Positions 15,974-25,353 are shown, counted from the first letter of the stretch. The stretch: DNA of 45,979 nt from Bacteroidota bacterium (GCA_026391855.1 JAPLDE010000204.1:1-45979); one strand, 5' to 3'. The notes: generated by a model from the letters alone, not told the origin. Program-made: numbers and translations.

Positions 15974-18334
15974 TCAGTCTTTAATGATCTTGAAATTCAA
16001 TGCTTTATGTGCTAAATTCACTTTCAGGAAATACATTCCGGGAGCTAAGTCGGCAACATCAATGGTTAGTGGCAGGTCATGATGACCGGACATCAGCATC
16101 TGTTGGGGCCATTCCTTTATCTTTTTTCCTTCAGGGGTTGATAATTCAAAAGTAAAAGATTGTGACTGAGGAATATCTATAGAGACAAGGAGAACATCCG
16201 AAAATGGATTGGGACTGATTTTCACCCTGATCTCTGTTTCGGAGGAAACCGGTGGTTGAATACCGGTTGTTCCTGTTACAGGTACTGTGTAAACGGTGGC
16301 CAGGCGGTTATATCCTGAAGCGACCATCTCACCAATGGCACCAGGGGAAGCGGGCGGAATATCGAAGGTTATCTGGGCAATACCGCCGGGATCTGTTACT
16401 GCCGCTCCCAGCAGCACATTGTTTACCACGTAAGCGCAGGTTATCCCTTCCACGGGATTCGTCCCGTCACTTACCTGTATGCTCATACCGGTTGAATAGG
16501 CTGCGATGGTGGTCGGACAAGTAATGACCAATGGTTGGGGAATACTTGTCCATATGCCCAGCACAGGATCGCCCAGCACGTTACAATCATAGAAACACCA
16601 GCGTAAGGCGCCTTCCTCAAATTGTCCGGGTGCATTCACAAAAGAAGCAGTTTGTATCCTCGATTGACGGTGAGTTTCTCCTAACCGGTATAATTTATTG
16701 TGATACAGGGCATTGACAAATTCACGGTTGAGATGTTCAGATGGACCATCCGTCGTTCCTTCATTAAACCAGCCGTACCTTGAATTTCCCACAAAGCCGA
16801 CGGCAAATTTCTGGATCTTCATCATGCTTTCAGCTATACAATCCGACTCGTCGAAAGCGCCCGAATAACAACCATGGGAATAGATCAGGCAAAAATTGTG
16901 GTTGATCCCGTCCATCTCCTGGAAATTTTCATTGGTTATATCCCAGTCGTATAAACGCATATTATAGAAAGTACTGGCATGACCACTGTGGTAAATGAAG
17001 GCTTTCCCCGCATTGAGGCTGCTCAGCAACTGGGTAGTATCCCAGGGTTGGGGCAGGTCGCGGTCGTACATCTTCTCCATGCCGGTGGTATCATCAATAC
17101 CGTCGGTGGTATAACCGTTGTCAGTATGTGATCCGATGAGAAGGTCAAGATAATCATCTCCCCAGGTCTCCGGAGCATCCATCAGTTTTTCACCCAGCAT
17201 CAGCATCCTGTTCAGTTCCTGGGCGACAGGTGTGTTCTGATAGGAAATCGTCTTATTCAGCATCGTATTCATTTCCTGCAGGTTGGAAAAGGGGATACGC
17301 CCTACGGCAATCTCCGGCAACAAATCATCTTCCCCGATTTCTCCCCAGGTCTGGTTGTTGTTGTCATCCCAGGTTCCATCCAGAGAAGAATAATACAGGT
17401 CTGAAGGAATATTCCAGTCCTCATAAACAGAGCTTGACTGAACATGACAATAAAATCCCCTCGCGGGAATAACATCCACATCTCCTCCGAGAATGACATA
17501 ATCAATACCATGATTCTGATATTCCTGGATGATATAGTTCCTGATCTTTTCCTGAAGATCCTGCCCGGGAGACTGGGAGTTGATTACATTGGTTGAAACC
17601 ACAGCCGACCGCAGCCCCCTGCGTTTGTAAAGATCAACCAGGTTGGAAAATCCACTGGTATATGAAGGACCGGTGACGATCAGCACCTGGTAATTGTCGG
17701 CCAGGAGTTTGAGATAAGGGTACTGATCAACCAGATCGGGATTTTGACAGAATGCTTTCACTTCCTCGAGTTGAGTGTTGCTTGTGAAAAGGTTTTTCAA
17801 AGCAGCCTGCGCCTTTTCATCTTTCTTTGTTATAATTCTGACAGTGAGATATTTATAACAGCTGACTTTACCCGTTGAGGGAATATAAACCAGCGGGCAG
17901 AGATTCGTCATGGCAACACTTACTCCATGAAGAAAACCAGTTGTAACTTCCCCATATATCCGGGAAGGATAGGGTATATTGGATTGGTATATTTCAGCAT
18001 TGACCATGAATTCGGGACTTCCGGAAGAAGAGAGTGTACGGGAAGGCTGGTATGGCATCAGGTGAAAGGTTCCGGGAATTTCTTCCAGCGGACCGGGGAT
18101 AATTTCAATCTGGGCTGCCGATTCTCCGGGAGGAAGCGCCAGGGATACAGATAAATATGGTAAGGCAGGTTCCCCCTTCAGGCCGCTCAACATCGCTCCC
18201 CGGAAACGGATAACATCATAATTCCTCATCGATGAGAGGCTGTATTCACCCGGATAATAAGTCATTTCAACATTCCCGCCCCTGCAGATAAAGGATCCCA
18301 GTAATATCATCAAAATGAACAGCTTGTCTCTCAT
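15974..18334 (-). CDS. C25-family secreted peptidase with T9SS sorting domain
   Basis: 786 aa. Signal peptide 1-20 (MRDKLFILMILLGSFICRGG), propeptide-like N-domain ('GEPALPYLSVSLALPPGES', 'YPSRIYGEVTTGFLHG'), and C25 catalytic domain about 210-590. The His is H452 in IYHSGHAST and the Cys is C489 in YSHGCYSGAFD. An Ig-like domain follows, then a T9SS sorting domain ('VKISPNPFSDVLLVSI', 'LAPGMYFLKVNLA'). It is a clear paralogue of the next gene upstream, sharing long identical blocks such as 'NSRYGWFNEGTT', 'EGALRWCFYDCN' and 'GEIGEDDLLPE'. The gap to that gene is 30 bp and to the next gene downstream about 61 bp, so the three are probably one transcript. Confidence 0.88.
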   Translation of the reverse strand: MRDKLFILMILLGSFICRGGNVEMTYYPGEYSLSSMRNYDVIRFRGAMLSGLKGEPALPYLSVSLALPPGESAAQIEIIPGPLEEIPGTFHLMPYQPSRTLSSSGSPEFMVNAEIYQSNIPYPSRIYGEVTTGFLHGVSVAMTNLCPLVYIPSTGKVSCYKYLTVRIITKKDEKAQAALKNLFTSNTQLEEVKAFCQNPDLVDQYPYLKLLADNYQVLIVTGPSYTSGFSNLVDLYKRRGLRSAVVSTNVINSQSPGQDLQEKIRNYIIQEYQNHGIDYVILGGDVDVIPARGFYCHVQSSSVYEDWNIPSDLYYSSLDGTWDDNNNQTWGEIGEDDLLPEIAVGRIPFSNLQEMNTMLNKTISYQNTPVAQELNRMLMLGEKLMDAPETWGDDYLDLLIGSHTDNGYTTDGIDDTTGMEKMYDRDLPQPWDTTQLLSSLNAGKAFIYHSGHASTFYNMRLYDWDITNENFQEMDGINHNFCLIYSHGCYSGAFDESDCIAESMMKIQKFAVGFVGNSRYGWFNEGTTDGPSEHLNREFVNALYHNKLYRLGETHRQSRIQTASFVNAPGQFEEGALRWCFYDCNVLGDPVLGIWTSIPQPLVITCPTTIAAYSTGMSIQVSDGTNPVEGITCAYVVNNVLLGAAVTDPGGIAQITFDIPPASPGAIGEMVASGYNRLATVYTVPVTGTTGIQPPVSSETEIRVKISPNPFSDVLLVSIDIPQSQSFTFELSTPEGKKIKEWPQQMLMSGHHDLPLTIDVADLAPGMYFLKVNLAHKALNFKIIKD

Positions 18335-18364
18335 GGTATCGGACTAAATAATATTTTAAAAGAA

Positions 18365-20914
18365 TTAAGGATTAAAGGATGCATTCACATCACCGGTGCA
18401 TAAACCGCGAATATCAATGACCGGGTATTCTGCCGGACCTATCGTAAATACCTTGGGTTCGAAAGTCCAGTCAGGCACAGGGAAAGAGGAGATCATACCG
18501 ACGAAACGTTTCTGTATGAATAGGGCATCCATGGTATTAATATAGTTATTCCCGTCACAATCAGCAGCTTGCAAATTCAGACCCGTTAAATGGATGAGGT
18601 TGACAAAATGTTTCAGGACGGCCAGGGCATCAGAAGAATTTACCCCGCCTAATAGATGGCCATAAATAAGTACTACTGAATAAGTTCCGGGCGGAATGTT
18701 TTCGATCCGGTAAAATCCGTTGCTGTCTGTCAGGGTCTGAAAGACTACATTCTCTTGTTGCTTCAACATCACCACCACGCTGTCGAGCGGGGAATGCTGA
18801 GCATTGCCATAGGTGATATGCCCGCTGAGAGAATTGTGATCCGATACAACAATGAATGAAGTGTCAGGAAGACAGTTCATCCCGCTCACGATCAGGGTGA
18901 TCAGGTCATTGTTCAACAGAGTATTCCCGAGGCTGATGGTGGCATTTCCCAAACTGTCGGTGATGCAGGCGCCAAGCATCACGCTGTCCTTCAGTGCGAT
19001 ACAGTAAAGTCCTGCCATAGCCACACCTGCTGTATCGGTATATACAGCCAGGGTATTTTCCAACGTGGTCAGGGTATCAACATGGCTTATCTGCAAGGCA
19101 GCCGGATTATCGGTCCAAACCGACAGACAGGGGTCTCCAAGCAGGTTACAATCATAGAAACACCAGCGCAAGGCACCTTCTTCCCACTGGCCGGGAGCGT
19201 TTACCCAGGGCGAGGTCTGAATTTTCGATAAAAGATGGGCCCGCCCGATCTGTGGAACCTTATGCCCGTACATGGCATCCACAAATTCCCGGTGAAGATG
19301 GATAGAAGGTCCTTCGGTCGTCCCTTCGTTAAACCAGCCGTACCTTGAATTTCCTATAAATGCTACGGCAAAAGTGTTCAGATTGACCATCTTTTCTGCG
19401 ATACAGTCGCTGTAATCAAAGGCAGCACAATAACAACCATGCGAATAAACAGGCATAAAGTTATGGGTCACCCCATCCACCTGGGAAAAATTGGCATCAA
19501 CAATGGAAGAGGAATTCAGCCGCATCAAATAATCCTGGTTCGAATGTCCGCAATGATGAAGGAAAGACGCACCCTCGTTGATCTTTGCCAGTAACATTTC
19601 GGGTGTCCAATTACCGGGCAGATCCTCGTCGTATAAAGTCTGAATATTATGCCATTCGGGTATTCCCACCGTTGAATACCCGTTATCGATGTGATCACCG
19701 ATTAGCAGATCCAGGTAATCCCCACCCCAGGTGATGGGGTTGCTGTATAAAAATTCACCCGCCAGGAGAGGTTTCCGACAATCGGCAACAATCGGAAAAT
19801 TCTGATAATGAGTGCTTTTATAGATCTGGTTGCTTAACTCGGCAAGGGTATTTACGGTAAACCTCCCTACCGAAACCTCCGGAAGCAGGTCGTCCTCACC
19901 AATTTCACCCCAGAGATTGTCACCATCATTGTTCCAGTTTCCATCCAGGGCGGAGTAATAAAGATCGGAGGGGATGTTGTTATCGGTATAAAGAACGGAA
20001 GACTGCACATTTGCAGAAAAACCCCTGGCCGGAACCAGTTCGGCATCCCCGGCTAACAACACATACTCAACCTGGTGACTGAGGTATTCCTGAATGATGC
20101 AATTCCTGATCTTCTCAGCCTGGTCGACACCTGTATATGTGCTTGATATTGAAGATATTGAAACTATTCTCGTTCTAATCCCCCTCACAAAATAAAAATC
20201 CACCAGATCTTGAAAATGCCCCAGGAAAAGGTCAGGGGAAATGATCAGGAGTTTGCAGGCAGAAGTATCGGTGACTATAGGCGGGTAATAGTCGCTCATC
20301 CCCGGATTCTGTGCCAGTGAGCAAACGAGGGATACAGCATCTTTCGTCCTGTTCAGGGGGAGTGGAACCTGCCCTTCTTCACCGCCGGTTAGGGTATGTA
20401 TACGAATGGTAACTTTTTGATAATAACCGGCTTTCTTCTCTCCGGGCAGATATACAACAGGTGTAAAAGTGCACAAGGCAAAGGGATGGCCATAGAGATA
20501 CTGGGTGCTGAGTACTCCGGTTGAATGGTCAGGATAAGGTGTTTTCTGATGGTAGACCCCCTCCTGAATGACCAACCCGTCTGGGGTTTGCTGTCCCACA
20601 GGCCTGCTCGGTTGATAGGGAAACAAGCTGATGTTTCCCGTGATCTCAGAATAATTTTCACCCACAAATTCGATGGATCCGGCTTTTTCACCCGGTGGCA
20701 AAAGAAGGGATACAGCAGCATAAGCAAGAGTAGGTTCTCCTGCTTTTCCGGTCTGAAGGGTGTGATCGAAACAGATCAACTGGTATTTGCCTGATTGTTT
20801 CAGGCTGTAAGAATGAAAATAATAGGTTTTCTCAACAATCCCTGCATATCCCGGCCCGTATGCCAGGACAAGATAAACCAGACAGAGTAAAAACAAGGTG
20901 TTTTTCAATTTCAT
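18365..20914 (-). CDS. C25-family secreted peptidase with dockerin-like C-terminus
   Basis: 849 aa from the ATG at 20914, chosen because AAAGGAG lies 5 bp before it and a signal peptide follows (MKLKNTLFLLCLVYLVLAYG); an upstream extension of 50 codons is open but not protein-like. Propeptide-like region, then C25 domain with H457 (HHCGHSNQ) and C494 (YSHGCYCAAFD). Next comes an Ig-like region, then a carboxypeptidase-regulatory-like beta domain ('SLSGHITYGNAQHSPLDS', 'DSNGFYRIENIPPGTYSVV'). The end is a dockerin-like pair: 'VNSSDALAVLKHFV' and 'DCDGNNYINTMDALFIQKRF', then 'CTGDVNASFNP' at the stop. Unlike its neighbours it lacks a T9SS sorting domain. It is first in the three-gene protease string. 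Confidence 0.87.
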   Translation of the reverse strand: MKLKNTLFLLCLVYLVLAYGPGYAGIVEKTYYFHSYSLKQSGKYQLICFDHTLQTGKAGEPTLAYAAVSLLLPPGEKAGSIEFVGENYSEITGNISLFPYQPSRPVGQQTPDGLVIQEGVYHQKTPYPDHSTGVLSTQYLYGHPFALCTFTPVVYLPGEKKAGYYQKVTIRIHTLTGGEEGQVPLPLNRTKDAVSLVCSLAQNPGMSDYYPPIVTDTSACKLLIISPDLFLGHFQDLVDFYFVRGIRTRIVSISSISSTYTGVDQAEKIRNCIIQEYLSHQVEYVLLAGDAELVPARGFSANVQSSVLYTDNNIPSDLYYSALDGNWNNDGDNLWGEIGEDDLLPEVSVGRFTVNTLAELSNQIYKSTHYQNFPIVADCRKPLLAGEFLYSNPITWGGDYLDLLIGDHIDNGYSTVGIPEWHNIQTLYDEDLPGNWTPEMLLAKINEGASFLHHCGHSNQDYLMRLNSSSIVDANFSQVDGVTHNFMPVYSHGCYCAAFDYSDCIAEKMVNLNTFAVAFIGNSRYGWFNEGTTEGPSIHLHREFVDAMYGHKVPQIGRAHLLSKIQTSPWVNAPGQWEEGALRWCFYDCNLLGDPCLSVWTDNPAALQISHVDTLTTLENTLAVYTDTAGVAMAGLYCIALKDSVMLGACITDSLGNATISLGNTLLNNDLITLIVSGMNCLPDTSFIVVSDHNSLSGHITYGNAQHSPLDSVVVMLKQQENVVFQTLTDSNGFYRIENIPPGTYSVVLIYGHLLGGVNSSDALAVLKHFVNLIHLTGLNLQAADCDGNNYINTMDALFIQKRFVGMISSFPVPDWTFEPKVFTIGPAEYPVIDIRGLCTGDVNASFNP

Positions 20915-21012
20915 TCTGCTCCTTTGTGGGTCTTTTATTTGATGAAGACAATTCTGTGAGGATAGAGTTGTCCGGAAAAAATGCTTCTCAATTAGGGTTA
21001 AACAATTCTGTA

Positions 21013-21020
21013 CAAAAATA
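21013..21020 (-). promoter_or_regulatory. Candidate promoter -7 element for the C25 string
   Basis: On the minus strand TATTTTTG matches TAnnTTTG. No good -33 TTG is seen at the right distance. It would give a leader of about 90 bases before the start at 20914. Confidence 0.4.
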
Positions 21021-21085
21021 CGAAGCTTTCTGCATGCTGAAGGAGCTAAGTATATGAAAATCATGAAGTGTTGAGGAATAATTGT

Positions 21086-21093
21086 TAATTTTG
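21086..21093 (+). promoter_or_regulatory. Candidate promoter -7 element for the polysaccharide export genes
   Basis: TAATTTTG followed by CA fits the TAnnTTTG pattern and lies 73 bp before the TTG start of the Wza-type gene. The nearest upstream TTG (21071) is too close to be an ideal -33. The C25 and Wza promoters would be divergent in this ~250-bp gap. Confidence 0.4.
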
Positions 21094-21165
21094 CAGTCTG
21101 GTAAATGATAACTTGTGCGCAATGTTCTCATAATCAAACAATTGTATATTAAATAATGTTGTCCA

Positions 21166-21936
21166 TTGAAAAATTATTTCCTGTATTCAACAATAGTCCT
21201 CCTCCTGTTTTCATCTTGTATATCCCAGCGAAGAGTAAAGTACCTTCAGGATACTTCCAAACAGGATACCACAACATCCTTTCAGATTCCTTATTCAAAA
21301 GCCTATAAAATCCAGGCAGGGGATAACCTGTATATCAGGATTGTAAGCCTGGATGAAAAGACCAATAATGTTTTCAATTTAACGCCTTCCAATAATAACA
21401 TGACTTCTTCGGGCAATGATGCCAGCCTTTACATTACCAGCTATACGGTTGATGTTAACGGGTATATCATGATGCCTATCCTTGGGAATGTTTATGTGAA
21501 AGATAAATCGCTGGACCAGATCAAGACCGTGCTCCAGGAATCGGTGAATGAATACCTGAACGGCAGTACGGTGATCGTAAAACTGGTCAGTTTCAATTTT
21601 ACCGTGTTGGGAGAGGTAAGAAAACCTGGCCGTTTTCCGGTATTCCAGGACAAGATCAACCTGTTCGAAGCCATCGGCCTGGCAGGAGATCTTACCCCTT
21701 TCGGAAACAGGAGAAATGTAAAGCTGATCAGGGAAAACAACGGGAAAACCTTCGTTTATGTGCTGAGCCTGACCGATAAGAAGGTCCTTGAGTCGGAATT
21801 CTATTACCTGAAACCCAATGATATCATCTATATTGAACCAATGAAAGGAAAAGTCTGGGCATTCGAAGCATTCCCCTATACCCTCATTTTTTCAACCATT
21901 ACTACAACCCTGCTGATCCTGAATTTTATAAAATAA
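21166..21936 (+). CDS. Wza-type polysaccharide export lipoprotein
   Basis: 256 aa, starting at TTG (no in-frame ATG exists between the upstream stop and the signal sequence). Lipobox Cys at residue 18 (LLLFSSC-IS). The Poly_export domain follows ('YKIQAGDNLYIRI', 'YTVDVNGYIMMPILGNVYV', 'SLDQIKTVLQE'), then an SLBB-type segment ('FNFTVLGEVRKPGRFPVFQD', 'NLFEAIGLAGDLTPFGNRRN'). A C-terminal hydrophobic stretch (about 236-255, YTLIFSTITTTLLILNF) probably spans the outer membrane. Wza proteins form the octameric outer-membrane exit channel for capsular or exopolysaccharide. It is followed 9 bp later by its usual partner, a Wzc-type kinase. No glycosyltransferase, Wzx or Wzy gene is present in this window, so the sugar-assembly genes are elsewhere. 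Confidence 0.9.
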   Translation: MKNYFLYSTIVLLLFSSCISQRRVKYLQDTSKQDTTTSFQIPYSKAYKIQAGDNLYIRIVSLDEKTNNVFNLTPSNNNMTSSGNDASLYITSYTVDVNGYIMMPILGNVYVKDKSLDQIKTVLQESVNEYLNGSTVIVKLVSFNFTVLGEVRKPGRFPVFQDKINLFEAIGLAGDLTPFGNRRNVKLIRENNGKTFVYVLSLTDKKVLESEFYYLKPNDIIYIEPMKGKVWAFEAFPYTLIFSTITTTLLILNFIK

Positions 21937-21945
21937 ACCCTTACT

Positions 21946-24423
21946 GTGGAAAATATACCTGAATTTCAACAGGAGCAAAGCATTGATATTAAAGCGCTTC
22001 TTTTTAAGTTTCTGGCCCATTGGCATTATTTTGTCATCTCGCTGATTGTCTGTTTTGTAGTCGCTTTTTTCTTTAACAGGTATGCCGTTCAGGAATACAG
22101 GACCAGCTGTACGATCCTGGTCAAGGATGAAAAAGATCCCTCTTCCAACATCCTTGAAAGCATGAACTTCTTTGCTCCCAAAAAGAACATACAGAACGAG
22201 ATAGGAATCCTCAAATCATACTCATTGGCCCAAAAGGTGGCTGGTGATCTGAACCTCTATGTCACTTACTTTGGAGAAGGACGCATCAGGTTCAAAGAAT
22301 TGTATAACTCTTCCCCCTTTGTGGTTGAATATGATACCAGTGTCCCTCAATTGGTGAATACACCGTTTTACCTGAAGATCATTTCCGGGGAGAAGTACCA
22401 GATTGAGCTCGACCCTGTTGAGGAAGGATATTCGGTCCAATTACAAAGCAATAAAATGGGAGAGGTCATCTCCATCCCCTTTAAAACGAGAAAAACCCTT
22501 TCTTTCGGTGAAGCTTACCAAACCAAATACTGCTCCTTCAAAGTCCTTCTGAATACTAATTACGTCCCCGGTCAAAGCAATAACAGGAGATATAAATTCT
22601 ATTTCAATTCACTCGATCAGGTCGCCAACAGCATGATGGGCGTTTCGGTTGAACCGATAAACCGTGAAGCTTCAATCCTGGAAGTGACTTACAAAAACCA
22701 AAACCCCGGAAAAGCAGTCGATTATGTGAACAAACTGGCTGAAACCTATATTAAACGGGACCTGGAGGAAAAAAACCAAAAAGCCACCAATACCATTGAA
22801 TTTATTGACAGTCAGCTGGCAGAAGTAACTGATTCTCTTGGAATTGCAGAAAAAAAACTCCAGGACTTCCGCCAGGAAAATAAAATGATGGACATCAGTT
22901 CCGAAGCCAATACTGTTTTCCAGAAAATTAATGACCTGGAAAAAGAAAGGGCCATCGAAAGGCTGAAGGGGAAATACTATAAGTATCTATTTGATTATGT
23001 GAGGAAAAGCACAGAGTTGAAAGATGAAGTGGTGGCTCCTTCTGCCATGGGTATTGAAGATCCTATCTTGGGGGCGCTTGTTGCCAACCTCAACCAGCTG
23101 ATCAGTGAAAAAATCCAGCTGAGTGTCAGCTCAACAGCTAAAAATCCTTACCTCAATGTGCTTAACCAGAAGATCCAGCAAGCCTCCAGGGGTTTAATGG
23201 AAAATATCCAGAATATTGTTAACCTTTCGAACATAAGCCTGAAAGACCTGGACAGGAGGATTGGAGAAATTGATAATGAGGTCAATAAGCTTCCTAAAAC
23301 AGAAAGACAGCTCATAAGAATACAACGGAACTTTACCATCAACGATCGTATCTATACCTTCCTTCTTGAAAAAAGGGCCGAAGCAGCTATTGCCCGTGCC
23401 TCAAACCTTGCCGATAATAAGATCATTGACCAGGCCTATGGAGCCAGCATGGTCTTCCCCAAGAAAAAACTGAATTTTACCATTGCCCTGCTCATCGCTC
23501 TGATCATTCCCATCATTATTCTCTACCTCAGGGAATATCTCAACGATAAGATCATCGAAAAAAAGGATGTCGAAAACCTTACAAAACTGCCTATCGTCGG
23601 CCATATAATTCATAATGCTAGAGAAACACAGGTGGTTGTGGCAAACCATCCGAAATCTTCCATTGCAGAATCTTTCAGATCGGTTAGAACGAACCTGATG
23701 TATTTTGGCAAAGGGAAGGAAAAACTGACCATTCTCTCTACATCAACCATGGTTTCTGAAGGAAAGACCTTCGTCTCCATCAATTTAGGCTCCATATACG
23801 CACTCTATGGAAAGAAAACCATCCTGCTTGGCTTTGATCTGAGGAAACCCAAGATCTATAAAGACTTTGGCTTATCTAATGCGCAGGGTATCAGCTCTTT
23901 CCTTATCAATAAAGCCACACTCGACGAGATCATTCAACCATCTCCGATAGAGAACCTTGATATGATCATGGCGGGCCCGATACCTCCAAACCCCGCCGAA
24001 CTGATCGCCTCCGACAAAACCAAGGAGCTTTTCGCCCTGCTCAGGGAAAGATATGACTATATCATCATCGACACCCCGCCTGTCGGACTCGTCACGGATG
24101 CCTTCCTGCTCATGGAACATACGGATATCAATGTCTTTGTTACACGGCAGCGGTATACGAACAAAAAGGTCTTCGGTTCTATTATCCGCGATATTGAGTT
24201 GCGTAACCTGCCCAACATAACCATTCTTATCAACGATGTTCAAATGGTAAAACCAGGATATAACTATAAATACGGTTCAGGTTATGGTTATGGATATGGA
24301 TATGGTTATGGGTACGGTTATGGGTACGGATACGGCTATGGGTATGGTTATGGATATTATTCAGATGATGTAGAAAAGAAAAAAAAGAAATCCTTTGTTA
24401 GAAAACTCTTTTCCAGATCGTAA
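21946..24423 (+). CDS. Wzc-type chain-length determinant / BY tyrosine kinase with (YG)12 tail
   Basis: 825 aa, GTG start. A first membrane span (about 27-45, 'YFVISLIVCFVVAFFF') is followed by a Wzz domain, a long coiled-coil periplasmic region (about 260-500) with GNVR-type ending, and a second span (about 509-526, 'FTIALLIALIIPIIIL'). A cytoplasmic BY-kinase domain follows: Walker A 'STMVSEGKT' (G606-T608), Walker A' 'LGFDLRKP' (D631) and Walker B 'IIIDTPPVG' (D709). The protein ends with twelve consecutive Tyr-Gly pairs (residues 780-803), then YYSDD and a basic tail. Wzc kinases phosphorylate their own C-terminal tyrosine cluster to cycle polymer length control. The Walker A lacks the common Pro-Gly (usually PGEGKT). 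It forms one export unit with the preceding Wza-type protein. Confidence 0.9.
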   Translation: MENIPEFQQEQSIDIKALLFKFLAHWHYFVISLIVCFVVAFFFNRYAVQEYRTSCTILVKDEKDPSSNILESMNFFAPKKNIQNEIGILKSYSLAQKVAGDLNLYVTYFGEGRIRFKELYNSSPFVVEYDTSVPQLVNTPFYLKIISGEKYQIELDPVEEGYSVQLQSNKMGEVISIPFKTRKTLSFGEAYQTKYCSFKVLLNTNYVPGQSNNRRYKFYFNSLDQVANSMMGVSVEPINREASILEVTYKNQNPGKAVDYVNKLAETYIKRDLEEKNQKATNTIEFIDSQLAEVTDSLGIAEKKLQDFRQENKMMDISSEANTVFQKINDLEKERAIERLKGKYYKYLFDYVRKSTELKDEVVAPSAMGIEDPILGALVANLNQLISEKIQLSVSSTAKNPYLNVLNQKIQQASRGLMENIQNIVNLSNISLKDLDRRIGEIDNEVNKLPKTERQLIRIQRNFTINDRIYTFLLEKRAEAAIARASNLADNKIIDQAYGASMVFPKKKLNFTIALLIALIIPIIILYLREYLNDKIIEKKDVENLTKLPIVGHIIHNARETQVVVANHPKSSIAESFRSVRTNLMYFGKGKEKLTILSTSTMVSEGKTFVSINLGSIYALYGKKTILLGFDLRKPKIYKDFGLSNAQGISSFLINKATLDEIIQPSPIENLDMIMAGPIPPNPAELIASDKTKELFALLRERYDYIIIDTPPVGLVTDAFLLMEHTDINVFVTRQRYTNKKVFGSIIRDIELRNLPNITILINDVQMVKPGYNYKYGSGYGYGYGYGYGYGYGYGYGYGYGYGYYSDDVEKKKKKSFVRKLFSRS

Positions 24424-24441
24424 TAAACAGGAAGGTATAGC

Positions 24442-25353
24442 ATGGTGATGGAAGGATTGTCGCTCAGTCATCTCAGGGAACTTGAATCGGAATCAATTTA
24501 TGTTATAAGGGAAGTAGCTGCCCAGTTTGAAAGACCCTGCCTGCTCTTTTCCGGCGGGAAAGATTCGATCGTACTGACCCACCTGGCCAAAAAGGGCTTC
24601 TGGCCGGCTAAGATCCCTTTCCCTTTGCTTCATATCGATACAGGGCATAACTTCATTGAAACCATTGAATACAGGGATAACCTGGTGAAAGAACTGGGTG
24701 TTCAGCTCCTTGTCGGATCTGTCCAGCAATCCATCGACCAGGGCAGGGTGGTGGAGGAAACCGGTTATAACGCAAGCCGGAATGTGCTTCAGACCGTTAC
24801 ACTGCTCGATACCATTGAAACCTGCAAGTTTGATGCAGCTATGGGTGGAGCCCGGCGGGACGAAGAAAAAGCCCGCGCTAAAGAACGGTTCTTCAGCCAT
24901 CGCGACGAATTCGGCCAGTGGGACCCGAAAAACCAACGGCCTGAACTCTGGAACATCTTTAACGGTAAGAAAAAGATGGGCGAGCATTTCCGCGTTTTCC
25001 CCATTTCCAACTGGACCGAAATGGATGTATGGCAATATATCCTCCTGGAAAATATTCCAATGCCCAGCCTCTATTTCACTCATCAGCGGGAAGTCTTTAA
25101 CCGGGACGGGGTCTGGCTCGCTGCCGCTCCTTTCATGAAACTCAGACCCGGTGAAAAGGTGGAGGTCCGTACAGTCCGCTGCCGCACAATCGGCGATATT
25201 TCCTGCACCGGCCTTACCCTGTCAACTGCCGATTCCCTGGAAGATATCATCGCTGAAACCGCTGCAACCAGGGTAACCGAAAGAGGTTCCAGGTTCGACG
25301 ATAAAAGATCCGAAGCCGCTATGGAAGACCGCAAAAAAGAAGGATATTTTTAA
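24442..25353 (+). CDS. cysD: Sulfate adenylyltransferase subunit 2 (CysD)
   Basis: 303 aa, normal for CysD. The PP-loop 'LLFSGGKDSIVLTHLA' lies near residue 35, followed by 'FPLLHIDTGHNF', 'GGARRDEEKARAKER' and 'FPISNWTEMDVWQYI', all standard CysD blocks. With CysN it makes adenosine phosphosulfate from ATP and sulfate, the first step of assimilation or of making the sulfate donor PAPS. The gene begins 18 bp after the Wzc-type gene, so it is probably transcribed with the export genes. An alternative ATG two codons in (24448) is possible. No CysC kinase or CysH/CysQ gene is in view. Confidence 0.93.
   Translation: MVMEGLSLSHLRELESESIYVIREVAAQFERPCLLFSGGKDSIVLTHLAKKGFWPAKIPFPLLHIDTGHNFIETIEYRDNLVKELGVQLLVGSVQQSIDQGRVVEETGYNASRNVLQTVTLLDTIETCKFDAAMGGARRDEEKARAKERFFSHRDEFGQWDPKNQRPELWNIFNGKKKMGEHFRVFPISNWTEMDVWQYILLENIPMPSLYFTHQREVFNRDGVWLAAAPFMKLRPGEKVEVRTVRCRTIGDISCTGLTLSTADSLEDIIAETAATRVTERGSRFDDKRSEAAMEDRKKEGYF

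Noticed and set aside
20915..21064. 50-codon extension of the 18365 protease
   Set aside because: No signal peptide in it; the ATG at 20914 has AAAGGAG before it and a signal peptide after it.
24493..25083. 196-aa minus-strand ORF
   Set aside because: Shadow of cysD; the plus-strand frame is fully conserved.
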